A DNA stretch of 64,000 nt from Pontibacter cellulosilyticus (GCF_014306105.1 NZ_JACRVF010000005.1:428064-492063); one strand, 5' to 3'; shown: positions 25,515-34,441, numbered from the stretch's first letter. The notes: generated by a model from the sequence alone, not told the origin. Translations and numbers: made by a program.

Positions 25515-28500
25515 ATGTACAAAAAATTACCCCATCTTCTCCTGGCTGCCATGCTAGGTATGGCGGGGGCACAGGCGCAGGAGTTACCTACGGCTGTGTT
25601 CAAGCAGATGAAAGCCCGTAGCATCGGGCCTGCCGTGATGAGCGGCCGTATCACCGCCATTGACGCCGTGGTCAGCAACCCCGATGTTATGTATGTAGGT
25701 GCCGCATCCGGCGGTGTCTGGAAAAGCGAGAACGGAGGCGTTTCCTGGGACCCGATCTTCGATAGCCAGCCTAACATCAACATTGGTTCTATTGCCATCC
25801 AGCAGAGCAACCCAAGCGTGCTATGGGTGGGCACCGGCGAGGGCAACCCGCGTAACTCCGTTAACATAGGTAATGGCATCTACAAAAGTATAGATGGCGG
25901 CCGCACATGGCAGCACATGGGCCTCGACAAAACATTCAACATCCACCGTATCCTCATCGACCCGACCAATCCGGATGTAGTATATGCCGGAGCAATCGGT
26001 ATGCCTTTTGGTGAGCACAAGGAAAGAGGTGTGTTTAAAACAACTGATGGCGGTAAAACTTGGGAGCAGGTGCTTTATACCAACGAGAAATCGGGTGTAG
26101 CCGACATGGTGATGGACCCTACCAACCCGAACAAGCTCGTGGTAGCCATGTGGCAGCACCGCCGCACAGCCTGGGACTTTACTTCGGGCGGAGCCGGTTC
26201 CGGTTTATATATTACCTACGATGGAGGCAAAAGCTGGAAGAAGAAAACCGAAGCAGACGGTTTGCCTAAAGGAGACTTCGGCCGCATCGGTATTGCCATG
26301 AGCCGCAGCATGCCAAGCCGTATTTATGCTTTGGTAGAAGCAAGTAAAAACGGCCTGTACCGCTCCGACGATGGTGGAGAGAAATGGACCAAGGTAACTG
26401 ATGATGCTTCTATCGTGACAAACCGTCCATTCTACTTCAACGAGATTTTTGTAGATCCGAAAAACGAGAACCGCGTGTACATGATTTATCAGCCTATTGC
26501 CGTTAGCGAAGACGCTGGCAAATCTTTCAAGGTGATTGCCGATCTGTCTAAAGTGCACGCCGACCACCACGCTTTCTGGATACACCCGGAAAACCCGAAC
26601 CTAATTATAGATGGCAATGACGGTGGAGTGGCCATTAGCCGCGATAGAGGCAAAACTTGGACATTTCCCGAAACAATCCCGATCGGGCAGTTCTACCACA
26701 TCAACGTTGATAACGAAGTACCTTACAACATCTACGGCGGCTTGCAGGACAATGGCTCCTGGACCGGTCCGGCTTATACCTTCGCACAAGGAGGCATCCG
26801 CAACTATGATTGGCAGGTGGTGCTCTACGGCGATGGTTTTGATGTGATGCCTGATCCGGAAGATGCCCGCTATGGCTATGCGATGTCGCAGGGTGGTAAT
26901 TTGGCCCGCTTTGATAAAGAAACAGGCCGTACGCAGTTCCTGAAGCCCACTATAGCTGACTATAAAACAAAGCTGCGCTTTAACTGGAATGCCGCCATTG
27001 CCCAGGATCCGTTTAACAAAGGCACCATCTACTACGGTAGCCAATTCGTGCACAAGTCTAACGACAAGGGTATGACATGGGAAACGATCTCTCCAGACCT
27101 CACACTCAACAACCCTGAACAGCAAAAGCAGGATGAAAGCGGCGGTTTAACATTGGATGTAACCAGCGCCGAAAACCATAATACTATCCTTACCATTGCT
27201 CCAAGTACACTACAGCAGGGTGTAATTTGGGTTGGTACCGATGACGGCAACGTGCAGTTAACCCGCGATGGAGGCAAGACCTGGACCAATGTGAACGGCC
27301 GTATACCTGGCTTGCCAAAAGAGGCTTGGATTCCGCAGATAACTGCATCCCGCCATAATGCCGGTGAGGCCTTTGTGGTAGCCAACCACTATCGTGCGGG
27401 CTCTGATCTGGCGCCATACATTTACCGCACCACCGACTATGGCAAAAGCTGGGTACGCCTGGTAGATGAGAAAAAAGTAAAAGGCTATGCCCTCAGCTTT
27501 TTGCAGGACCCTACTGAACCAAACCTAATGTTTGCCGGTACAGAGCACGGCCTTTGGGTAAGTATAAACGCAGGTAAATCATGGACGCAATGGGACCAAG
27601 GTATACCGGCCACACCTGTGATGGACCTTGCCCTGCAGGAACGCGAGGCTGACTTAGTCGTTGGCACTTTTGGCCGCTCCATTTTTGTGTTAGATAATAT
27701 TCGTCCGCTTCGTAAGCTGGCCGCTACAGGTGGCAAAGCGTTAGAGCAGCCGCTTGTAGCCTTTGAGGCATCTGATGCCTATCTGGTTAACTACCGCAAC
27801 CCAGCTGGTTACATGAATGACACTGATAACCTGTACCAAGCTGAGAATCGCCGCTCTGGTGTCAACCTGACGTATTACATCCAGCCGAAAAAGAAGTCTG
27901 CTGATGTAGCTCCTACATCTTCTAAGCCTGCTAAAAAGCAACAGAAGAAAAAGACGGTGAATAAGGAAACAGGCGATCAAATGGCAACAACTCTCCCGGC
28001 TACGTCTGCAGTAGAGACTAAAAAAACAGTTAAAACTGATACAGTATATGTGCGCATTTACAACGAGGCGAATCAGCACATCCGTACGTTGCAGCAGGTG
28101 CCGGATAGCACCCTTGGCGTACAGCGCATGACCTGGAACCTGACCGAGAAGGGACTGCGCCAGCCGGGCAGCAATAAGCCTAAGAAAACAGATGCGGAGC
28201 CGTCCGGAAGCCAGGTACTGCCGGGCCGTTATAAGCTGGTGTTCCAGTATGCAGGTGCTAAAGATTCGACTTTCATTAACGTAAATCCAGACCCGCGCAT
28301 ACCTTTCAACAAAGAGGTGCTTATGGCCCGTCGTGACCTTCAGGATAGATTGAACCAAAACATCAGCCAACTAACTGAAGCAACCGATCGCCTTCAGGAG
28401 GCAAATGCTGCAACAGAATTAATGATGGCTCAGCTGAAGGATAAAAACGGAAAAGAGTTCGCAGATCTGCGCAAGGCCACCAAAGCGGTACAGGATTCTC

Positions 28501-28805
28501 TTAAAACTATAAGAGAAGATATTGTAGGCAAAAAGATGGAGAAGCAAGGTTACGGACGTCCATACCAACTGACGGTGGTGTCGAAGCTACGTGAAGCTAG
28601 CTCCTACGTAAACGGCCGCTCAGATGCTCCAACACAAACAGAAGCCCAGTTGGTAGCCCAGGCAGATGTAATGACGCGGGAGGCTTTAGCTAAAGTAAAC
28701 CAGTTTTTCACTACACAATGGGCTGAGTACCGCCGGAAAGTAGAGGCTACTCCTATTATGGTAGTTAAAGCTTATTCAGAAATAAATCCGACGAGCAGTA
28801 ACTAG
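25515..28805 (+). CDS. Secreted BNR/sortilin-like beta-propeller protein
   Basis: A 1096-residue protein with a signal peptide ending near GMAGAQAQ. From residue 30 to about 740 it carries many BNR/YVTN-like repeats with Asp-box signatures such as KSENGGVSWD, KSIDGGRTW, KTTDGGKTWEQ and LTRDGGKTWTN, which build a beta-propeller of the sortilin/Vps10 type. A low-complexity lysine-rich linker (KKKSADVAP to KQQKKK, about residues 790-820) and an alpha-helical end follow; the last part has a coiled-coil look. Relatives are often annotated glycosyl hydrolase, but no catalytic residues can be named, so a binding or scaffold role is as likely. Spaced 345 bases from any gene upstream. Confidence 0.85.
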   Translation: MYKKLPHLLLAAMLGMAGAQAQELPTAVFKQMKARSIGPAVMSGRITAIDAVVSNPDVMYVGAASGGVWKSENGGVSWDPIFDSQPNINIGSIAIQQSNPSVLWVGTGEGNPRNSVNIGNGIYKSIDGGRTWQHMGLDKTFNIHRILIDPTNPDVVYAGAIGMPFGEHKERGVFKTTDGGKTWEQVLYTNEKSGVADMVMDPTNPNKLVVAMWQHRRTAWDFTSGGAGSGLYITYDGGKSWKKKTEADGLPKGDFGRIGIAMSRSMPSRIYALVEASKNGLYRSDDGGEKWTKVTDDASIVTNRPFYFNEIFVDPKNENRVYMIYQPIAVSEDAGKSFKVIADLSKVHADHHAFWIHPENPNLIIDGNDGGVAISRDRGKTWTFPETIPIGQFYHINVDNEVPYNIYGGLQDNGSWTGPAYTFAQGGIRNYDWQVVLYGDGFDVMPDPEDARYGYAMSQGGNLARFDKETGRTQFLKPTIADYKTKLRFNWNAAIAQDPFNKGTIYYGSQFVHKSNDKGMTWETISPDLTLNNPEQQKQDESGGLTLDVTSAENHNTILTIAPSTLQQGVIWVGTDDGNVQLTRDGGKTWTNVNGRIPGLPKEAWIPQITASRHNAGEAFVVANHYRAGSDLAPYIYRTTDYGKSWVRLVDEKKVKGYALSFLQDPTEPNLMFAGTEHGLWVSINAGKSWTQWDQGIPATPVMDLALQEREADLVVGTFGRSIFVLDNIRPLRKLAATGGKALEQPLVAFEASDAYLVNYRNPAGYMNDTDNLYQAENRRSGVNLTYYIQPKKKSADVAPTSSKPAKKQQKKKTVNKETGDQMATTLPATSAVETKKTVKTDTVYVRIYNEANQHIRTLQQVPDSTLGVQRMTWNLTEKGLRQPGSNKPKKTDAEPSGSQVLPGRYKLVFQYAGAKDSTFINVNPDPRIPFNKEVLMARRDLQDRLNQNISQLTEATDRLQEANAATELMMAQLKDKNGKEFADLRKATKAVQDSLKTIREDIVGKKMEKQGYGRPYQLTVVSKLREASSYVNGRSDAPTQTEAQLVAQADVMTREALAKVNQFFTTQWAEYRRKVEATPIMVVKAYSEINPTSSN

Positions 28806-28828
28806 TGTAAAGTTTTTAAATAAATAAC

Positions 28829-28868
28829 AGGGCGCCGTGCAAATACTTGCATGGCGCCCTTTTGCTTT
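28829..28868 (+). terminator. Terminator after the beta-propeller gene
   Basis: Stem AGGGCGCC-GTGCAA (28829-28842) with TTGCAT-GGCGCCCT, one bulge, then a T-run TTTTGC. Confidence 0.88.
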
Positions 28869-28985
28869 CAGGAATTAAGTCTTAAGCAATGTTATCACTT
28901 GAAGAAGCTAATTATCAACTCCTGCTAAAGGGCAGCATGTATAATCAAAACTGGCAGCTTAACAAAGAGAGGTGAAGCAAGAAAG

Positions 28986-29513
28986 CTATTCAACATTCAC
29001 TTCAGCAAGTATAAGCCGGGCCGCCTCTAGCAGGTCCTTCACCTGGTACTCATGTGTACCCTTCTCATACTTATCCCCCACAAGTATAGAGCGTACTCCT
29101 ACTTTGTCAGCGGCATGCAGGTCCCGTTCCGAGTCGCCTATCATCCAGCTTTGGGCGGGGTCAATATTATACTTAGCCATGGCTCGCTCCAGCATTAAAC
29201 TATCGGGCTTGCGCGAAAGCGACTCAGAAAAGTTTGGGTGGCCGGGAGCATAGTAAATGGCATCTATCAAAGAGCCGGTGCAGTCCTGCAGTTTGTTGTG
29301 GCAGGCTAGCACATCTTCTTTTTTGTACAATTCTTTGGCAATGCCAGCTTGGTTTGTAACCACGATAAGCAGGTATCCGTTATCCTTCAGCAGGCGCAGC
29401 GCCTCAGGCACGCCTGCAAGCACTTCAAAATCATCCAATTTATAGGTGTACTCTCCGCGTTCTCTGTTTAGTACTCCGTCACGGTCCAGGAAAACGCATT
29501 TCTGCTGCTGCAT
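28986..29513 (-). CDS. HAD-IIIA phosphatase (GmhB-like)
   Basis: A 175-residue HAD phosphatase. Motif I is FLDRDGVLNRERGEY (two catalytic Asp), motif II is VVTNQAGI, motif III/IV is RKPDSLMLERAM and MIGDSERDLHAADKVG. The arrangement is that of GmhB, which removes the 7-phosphate from heptose 1,7-bisphosphate for lipopolysaccharide core, or of histidinol-phosphatase relatives. Unlike typical GmhB, the zinc loop between motif II and III lacks its cysteines (it reads YYAPGHPNFSESLSRKP), so substrate use may differ. No heptose genes are adjacent. Start ATG at 29513 is the first good one. Confidence 0.82.
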   Translation of the reverse strand: MQQQKCVFLDRDGVLNRERGEYTYKLDDFEVLAGVPEALRLLKDNGYLLIVVTNQAGIAKELYKKEDVLACHNKLQDCTGSLIDAIYYAPGHPNFSESLSRKPDSLMLERAMAKYNIDPAQSWMIGDSERDLHAADKVGVRSILVGDKYEKGTHEYQVKDLLEAARLILAEVNVE

Positions 29514-29646
29514 GCTTATAATAATATGATTGATGTGCTAAAATTAGAATTTCTTCGTTTCAAATACATCAAAAAAATTAACTGAATATAGGCAACAGAT
29601 AATCGCGAAAGCTAGTCTAATACTATTAGACCAAAGCCAAGAGGGT

Positions 29647-29654
29647 TACGTTTG
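29647..29654 (+). promoter_or_regulatory. Promoter element of the hemG-type gene
   Basis: TACGTTTG exactly matches TAnnTTTG; the upstream TTG element is poor (TTA at 29626-29628, spacer 18). The next ATGs are at 29664 and 29670, so the mRNA leader would be only about 5-11 bases long. Confidence 0.6.
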
Positions 29655-29663
29655 TTGGGAATT

Positions 29664-31016
29664 ATGCGTATGAGAGTTGCTATAATTGGAGCAGGCATAT
29701 CAGGATTGGCTTTAGCTTACTATCTCCAGAAGTTAGGAGTTGCCTATGATCTTTTTGAGGCGGGTTCACAAGTTGGCGGTGTGATGCGCACAGTTAAAAC
29801 CAGTGGTTATATTCTTGAGCTAGGGCCTAACTCTTTGCAGACCTCCACTGAGCTTAGAGAACTCATTAGGGAATTAAAACTGGAGCACGAACTGCTGCCA
29901 GCTGCCCCGCTCGACCACCAGCGTTATGTGCTACGCGACGGCGACTATCACCAATTACCCACCTCTCCGTTCTCGCTGCTGTCTAACAACTTCTTCTCCT
30001 GGAAAACAAAATACCGCATACTTCAGGAAAAGAACGTGCCACCCGCCGATATTGATTACGAAACCATTTCGCAATTTTTTGAGCGCAGGTTCGGTAAAGG
30101 CGTAGTGGAGTATGGTGTTAATCCGCTTGTGAACGGTCTGTATGCCGGCGACCCAAACCAGTTGCTTGTACATAAGGCCATGCCGCAGCTAAAGGCAATG
30201 GAGAAAAAGTATGGCTCGGTGCTGCGTGGTTTAGTACACCACAAGGATTCTTACTCCAGGCAAGAGGTATTCAGCTTTGCGGAGGGCATGAGCACGCTAC
30301 CTAATGCCATCGCCGAAAAACTGGTATCAGTGCATACAGAGCACCGCGTAGAAATGATTACCCGTGCCCATGGTAAGTATGTTATTTCCTGCGCCTCCTC
30401 CGGCGATTACGACACCGAGGAGTATGATATACTGGTACTGGCCTTACCAGCCTACCAAGCTGCCGACCTGCTACACTTTACATTCCCGGGTATGGCGGCT
30501 GCACTGCAAAACATCAACTATCCGCCTATGGCTATGGTATACACCGTATATAATCGCCACGATGTAGGCCACCACCTCAAAGGCTTTGGAGCGCTGCACC
30601 CTAAAGCTGAAGGTACATTCGCCTCCGGATCCATCTGGACTAGCTCTGTGTTCGACGGACGCTGCCGCCCCCATGAAGTAATGTTTACTACATTTGTAGG
30701 AGGTAGCCAGTATGCACCCAATGCAATGGTAGAACGCTCTTTGCAGATGCGAAAAGTACACGAGGAACTACGCAGGCTTTACGACATAACGGCAGATAAA
30801 CCCATTTTTCAGTACGCACATCTCTGGGAGCACTCCATTCCGCAATACGATCTGTACATAGAAGATGCCCACGACATAGCCAAAACATTGGAGCAGGACG
30901 GGCTCTTTATTGCTGCTAATTGGCAGGCAGGGGTATCGGTGCCAAACTGTATAAAACATTCGAAAGAACTCGCTCACAAAATTAATTTAAAGAGGCCCTT
31001 ATTCGTGAATAGCTGA
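29664..31016 (+). CDS. Protoporphyrinogen oxidase (oxygen-dependent, HemY type)
   Basis: A FAD enzyme that oxidises protoporphyrinogen IX (or coproporphyrinogen III in some bacteria) in heme synthesis. The 450-residue protein starts with the dinucleotide fold RVAIIGAGISGLALAYYLQK and LFEAGSQVGGVMRTV. Further family marks are ELGPNSLQTS (about 60), LNPLVNGLYAGDP-like VNPLVNGLYAGDP (about 158-170) and a C-terminal FAD-contact region LFIAANWQAGVSVPNCI. The ATG at 29664 follows a promoter element by ten bases; the frame's earlier TTG codons lie inside that element. The ATG at 29670 is an equally good start. Name kept general because HemG/HemY symbols are used inconsistently. Confidence 0.88.
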   Translation: MRMRVAIIGAGISGLALAYYLQKLGVAYDLFEAGSQVGGVMRTVKTSGYILELGPNSLQTSTELRELIRELKLEHELLPAAPLDHQRYVLRDGDYHQLPTSPFSLLSNNFFSWKTKYRILQEKNVPPADIDYETISQFFERRFGKGVVEYGVNPLVNGLYAGDPNQLLVHKAMPQLKAMEKKYGSVLRGLVHHKDSYSRQEVFSFAEGMSTLPNAIAEKLVSVHTEHRVEMITRAHGKYVISCASSGDYDTEEYDILVLALPAYQAADLLHFTFPGMAAALQNINYPPMAMVYTVYNRHDVGHHLKGFGALHPKAEGTFASGSIWTSSVFDGRCRPHEVMFTTFVGGSQYAPNAMVERSLQMRKVHEELRRLYDITADKPIFQYAHLWEHSIPQYDLYIEDAHDIAKTLEQDGLFIAANWQAGVSVPNCIKHSKELAHKINLKRPLFVNS

Positions 31017-31021
31017 TTGCC

Positions 31022-31029
31022 TATATTTG
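31022..31029 (+). promoter_or_regulatory. Promoter element of the GT2 gene
   Basis: TATATTTG exactly matches TAnnTTTG and lies just before the ATG at 31034, inside the 17-base gap after the previous gene. The upstream element is only TTA (30999-31001, spacer 20). If used, the mRNA would start at or very near the ATG. Confidence 0.45.
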
Positions 31030-31033
31030 CGTA

Positions 31034-31774
31034 ATGAAAGACGCGCTGGTTATCATCCCAACCTACAACGAGCGGGAGAACATAGAGGCAATGGTTAGGA
31101 AAGTAATGTCTTTGAGCCATCCTTTTGATCTTTTGATCATAGACGACGGTTCTCCTGACGGTACTGCCGACATTGTGCGCGACTTACAACTAGAGTACCC
31201 CGGCCGGCTGCAACTGGAAACCCGCAAAGGTAAACTTGGCCTGGGCACTGCATACATCCACGGCTTTAAATACGCCCTGCGCCACAAATACGAGTACATC
31301 TTCGAGATGGACTGCGATTTTTCTCACAACCCTGAAGATCTGATACGCCTGTACAATGCCTGCGCCGTAGAGGGTTATGATGTAGCCATCGGAAGCCGTT
31401 ATGTGCAAGGGGTAAATGTGGTTAACTGGCCTATGAGCCGTGTGCTGATGTCATACTTCGCCAGCTCCTATGTTCGCCTGATAACCGGTATGCCCATCCA
31501 CGATACCACAGCCGGGTTTAAGTGTTACCGTCAGAAAGTGCTCAAAACCATACAACTTAATAAAATCCGATTTGTGGGCTATGCCTTCCAGATAGAGATG
31601 AAGTTTCTGGCTTACAAATATGGCTTTAAGATAAAGGAAGTGCCGATTATTTTTACCGACCGCACCAAAGGCGAATCTAAAATGTCGAGCGGCATTTTTA
31701 AGGAGGCGGTGTTGGGAGTACTAAAGATGAAGGTAAGCAGCATTTTCCGCCATTTTGATAGGTACGAAGTATAA
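31034..31774 (+). CDS. Polyprenol-phosphate mannosyltransferase-like GT2
   Basis: A 246-residue family 2 glycosyltransferase without a C-terminal membrane domain. It begins DALVIIPTYNERENIEAMV, has the nucleotide-binding LLIIDDGSPDGTADIV and the DXD-type FEMDCDFSHNPEDL, and later RVLMSYFASSYVRLITG, the usual set of DPM1-type enzymes. Such enzymes load mannose from GDP-mannose onto polyprenyl phosphate in the inner leaf of the membrane for use outside. It sits 17 bases after the heme gene, perhaps with its own promoter. The sugar donor and lipid are inferred from the family. Confidence 0.9.
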   Translation: MKDALVIIPTYNERENIEAMVRKVMSLSHPFDLLIIDDGSPDGTADIVRDLQLEYPGRLQLETRKGKLGLGTAYIHGFKYALRHKYEYIFEMDCDFSHNPEDLIRLYNACAVEGYDVAIGSRYVQGVNVVNWPMSRVLMSYFASSYVRLITGMPIHDTTAGFKCYRQKVLKTIQLNKIRFVGYAFQIEMKFLAYKYGFKIKEVPIIFTDRTKGESKMSSGIFKEAVLGVLKMKVSSIFRHFDRYEV

Positions 31775-31815
31775 AGCTTGTAATTTCATGAATAACCACA
31801 AGCGGCTTACAAAAG

Positions 31816-31823
31816 TATCTTTG
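31816..31823 (+). promoter_or_regulatory. Possible promoter of the terC leader
   Basis: TATCTTTG is an exact TAnnTTTG match. The nearest TTG is 35 bases upstream (31778-31780), too far for a normal pair. If active, it would make a leader of about 175 bases before the terC start. Confidence 0.4.
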
Positions 31824-32004
31824 AGTGTTAATATAGTGTATGAAGGCATTACAGGTACAGTCTTTGTCTGGTGCAGACGGCATTTCGTCTCATTCAGCAA
31901 TCATTCTGTCGCCAATGTATACAACAAGCTAGCTTTTAGCTTAAATTTGTTTGTTAGGGTGCAGTTATGCCCTGGCTTCAATCCCCGCTGTGCGGTCTTT
32001 TACT

Positions 32005-32970
32005 ATGAATGAAATCTTCTTCTGGATCATATTTAATGTTTTCGTGCTACTGTTGCTGGGCCTCGACCTGTTCGTTTTCCACCGCAAAGAGCATGAGGTA
32101 AAAATAAAGGAGGCGCTGCTTACCAGTTTGTTCTGGATTCTGCTGGCACTGGGCTTTAACGTAGTGATCTATTTCTGGAAAGGACAGGATTCTGCACTTG
32201 AGTTCCTGACGGGTTACCTGATCGAGAAGTCTCTGAGTGTAGACAATCTCTTTGTCTTCATTCTGATCTTCAATTATTTTAAAGTACCGCTAAAGTATCA
32301 ACACAATTTGCTGTTCTGGGGAGTGCTGGGGGCACTTGTGCTTAGAGCCATATTTATAGTTGTTGGTGTAGCCCTGATAGCCAAGTTCCATTTTATTATT
32401 TACATACTTGGCGCTTTCTTGGTTTATACCGGTATTAAGATGGCCTTTACCAAAGACCAGGACATAGACCCGGAGCACAACCCATTGGTAAACTGGGTTA
32501 GCAAGCACATGCGCGTTACCAAAGCAGCTGTAGGCGGAAAATTCTTCGTTAAGCAGAATGGTAAGCTGTTCGCCACGCCGCTATTTCTGGTACTGGTTAT
32601 GATCGAGAGTACCGATGTGGTATTTGCTGCCGACTCTATACCGGCCATACTTGCCATCTCAAAAGACCCCTTCATTGTTTATACTTCCAACGTGTTTGCG
32701 TTGCTTGGGCTGCGGGCTTTATACTTTGCCTTGGCGGGTATCATGCAGCTCTTCCATTACCTGCACTACGGCTTATCCCTTATACTTACCTTTATTGGAG
32801 TTAAACTACTGATAAGTGATATTTACCACCTGGATATGCGCATTGCTTTAATGGTAGTAGGAGGCATTCTGGCTGTATCTGTGATTGCTTCGCTGCTGTT
32901 CCCGAAACCGAAAGAAGAGCTGCCGGAGCTACCACTTGAAAGCGAAAAGCAGGACAAAACTGTAAAATAG
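32005..32970 (+). CDS. TerC-family membrane protein
   Basis: An integral membrane protein of 321 residues with about nine helices. It carries the family stretch LIEKSLSVDNLFVFILIFNYF and the later IESTDVVFAADSIPAILAIS, the Asp-containing segments typical of TerC/Alx proteins, which help export or handle Mn2+ during membrane insertion. The ATG at 32005 (MNEIFFWIIF) is preferred; the frame's earlier start would add 18 residues inside a leader that looks non-coding. It has a gene-free leader of about 230 bases upstream and a stop at 32970. Confidence 0.88.
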   Translation: MNEIFFWIIFNVFVLLLLGLDLFVFHRKEHEVKIKEALLTSLFWILLALGFNVVIYFWKGQDSALEFLTGYLIEKSLSVDNLFVFILIFNYFKVPLKYQHNLLFWGVLGALVLRAIFIVVGVALIAKFHFIIYILGAFLVYTGIKMAFTKDQDIDPEHNPLVNWVSKHMRVTKAAVGGKFFVKQNGKLFATPLFLVLVMIESTDVVFAADSIPAILAISKDPFIVYTSNVFALLGLRALYFALAGIMQLFHYLHYGLSLILTFIGVKLLISDIYHLDMRIALMVVGGILAVSVIASLLFPKPKEELPELPLESEKQDKTVK

Positions 32971-33212
32971 TGTTTCATTAATTTGCTTTTGTAAGTTTTT
33001 ATAATTTTAATTGTAGTTCAAAGACGAAAAATATGTATCTATCTTATTGCATTATGTTTGCCAATTCAGTGAAGGTTCCTCGTGTGGGGCTCCTGTGGTA
33101 ACATATTGTGCATAATAGAAAAAGTACACAACCATACCAAAGGGGCCCTGCAAACGCGGGGCCCTTTTTGTTTTACCAAGTCTCTAAACGGAAGAGCAAA
33201 AATTAATATGCC
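32971..33212 (+). promoter_or_regulatory. Leader of DAHP synthase with putative leader peptide and terminator/antiterminator
   Basis: A 22-codon open frame at 33033-33101 reads M-Y-L-S-Y-C-I-M-F-A-N-S-V-K-V-P-R-V-G-L-L-W and stops with TAA; four of its residues are aromatic (two Tyr, one Phe, one Trp). A strong terminator hairpin follows (33139-33168). The left arm of that hairpin (33142-33149, GGGGCCCT) can instead pair with GGGGCTCC at 33086-33093, inside the end of the leader frame, giving an 8-pair antiterminator with two G-U pairs. This is the logic of ribosome-mediated attenuation for aromatic amino acids. It could also be a plain terminator for terC. A convincing promoter was not found. 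Confidence 0.4.
33139..33170 (+). terminator. Strong hairpin terminator before DAHP synthase
   Basis: A 13-pair stem (33139-33151 with 33156-33168, two G-U pairs, core GGGGCCC) with an AAAC loop and a T-run. It may end terC transcripts, act as an attenuator for the downstream gene, or both. Confidence 0.88.
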
Positions 33213-34316
33213 ATGAGAGCAAGTACAACCACCATCGAGTTAACATCTAAGAGCAGCTTTCGCCAGGCGAACGGGCAGCTTGTGTTAATTGCTGGGCCAT
33301 GCAGTGCCGAAACTGAAGAACAAATGCTGAACACAGCCATGCAGCTGAAAAATGTGAACGGCATTTCGGTCTTTAAGGCAGGTATCTGGAAATCGCGCAC
33401 AAGGCCTAATAGCTTTGAGGGTGTGGGTACTATAGGCTTAGGGTGGCTGCAAAAAGTAAAACAGGAAACCGGGCTGAAAACTGCCTGCGATGTAGTGAAC
33501 GCACAGCAGGCACAGGAGGCGCTGCAGCACGGTATAGATATACTCTGCATTAGCGGACGCGCTACTGTAAACCCGTTTGCCGTACAGGAGCTGGCAGAGG
33601 TGCTAAGAGGTACAGACGTGCCGGTACTGGTGAACAACCCTGTTTACACTGACCTGCGCTTGTGGCTAGGTGCGCTGGAACGCCTGCACCAGGCAGGTAT
33701 AACGGATCTGGGAGCTATACACCGTGGCTTTGCCATCGACGAACAACACCCTTACCGTAACCACCCAAAGTGGGAGCACATGCTGGAGCTAAAGAGCCTG
33801 CTGCCAGAGTTGCCTATACTTTGCGATACCAGCCACATTGCCGGCAAGCGCAGCCTGCTGTACCCTGTAAGCCAGCGTGCAGTAGAATTAGGCGCTGACG
33901 GAATGCTGTTTGAATCCCATGTAAACCCTGCCGAGGCCCTAAGTAGCCAACAGCAACAACTGATGCCACAAGAACTGGATCTGTTAATAAATGCCGTTGT
34001 AACAAAGGTTAAATTAGCGGAAACAACAGAAATGGTAGATGAGCTTGATAAACTCAGCCAGCAGATCGGCTCTCTGGATGATGAGCTGATGGAACTACTG
34101 TTACGCCGAACAGCTGTCACAAAAAAACTGGGCAGCCAGGGCGGCCTAAGCAGTGTGCCGTTACAGCAAGCAGGTAAATGGCAGCAACAACTGGAAAGCC
34201 TTCTGCAGCAGAACCAGCTGCCGGGCCTGAATACCGAATTGGTTCAGACTGTGGCTAATGCCCTGCAGCAGCATGACCTGACACCACAATCCGATTTAGG
34301 TAAATCTGTAGCTTAA
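33213..34316 (+). CDS. Bifunctional DAHP synthase / chorismate mutase
   Basis: Joins phosphoenolpyruvate and erythrose 4-phosphate to make DAHP, the first step of the shikimate pathway, and (C-terminal part) converts chorismate to prephenate. Residues about 20-270 are the type I-beta DAHP synthase with IAGPCSAETEEQM, FKAGIWKSRTRPNSFEGVG and CDTSHIAGKRSLL (metal and substrate residues). Residues about 275-360 look like a type II chorismate mutase helix bundle, beginning MVDELDKLSQQIGSLD with LLLRRTAVTKKLG. This order of domains is usual in Bacteroidota. A leader with a possible attenuator precedes it. Start ATG at 33213. Confidence 0.9.
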   Translation: MRASTTTIELTSKSSFRQANGQLVLIAGPCSAETEEQMLNTAMQLKNVNGISVFKAGIWKSRTRPNSFEGVGTIGLGWLQKVKQETGLKTACDVVNAQQAQEALQHGIDILCISGRATVNPFAVQELAEVLRGTDVPVLVNNPVYTDLRLWLGALERLHQAGITDLGAIHRGFAIDEQHPYRNHPKWEHMLELKSLLPELPILCDTSHIAGKRSLLYPVSQRAVELGADGMLFESHVNPAEALSSQQQQLMPQELDLLINAVVTKVKLAETTEMVDELDKLSQQIGSLDDELMELLLRRTAVTKKLGSQGGLSSVPLQQAGKWQQQLESLLQQNQLPGLNTELVQTVANALQQHDLTPQSDLGKSVA

Positions 34317-34324
34317 CAGGATAT

Positions 34325-34360
34325 GCGGCGCTCTTTTGTATAAGGCGCCGCTTTTATTTT
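34325..34360 (+). terminator. Terminator after DAHP synthase
   Basis: Stem GCGGCGC (34325-34331) with GCGCCGC (34345-34351) and a T-run TTTTATTTT. Nothing else is encoded before the next promoter. Confidence 0.75.
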
Positions 34361-34365
34361 GCATC

Positions 34366-34398
34366 TTGCCTTAATGCAGGGCACATTTTCTACCTTTG
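34366..34398 (+). promoter_or_regulatory. Promoter of the DUF3817 gene
   Basis: TTG at 34366-34368, a 22-base spacer and TACCTTTG at 34391-34398, an exact TAnnTTTG match. The ATG is at 34442. Confidence 0.65.
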
Positions 34399-34441
34399 CG
34401 CTGTTAAAACCAAAGAATCACAAAACTTTTTATACCTTTTT

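Noticed and set aside
25515..28805. Calling the beta-propeller protein a glycosyl hydrolase
   Set aside because: BNR repeats alone do not prove catalysis and no active-site residues can be named.
31951..32004. Extra 18 residues on TerC and a yybP-ykoY riboswitch
   Set aside because: The residues look non-coding and the riboswitch consensus could not be matched by eye.
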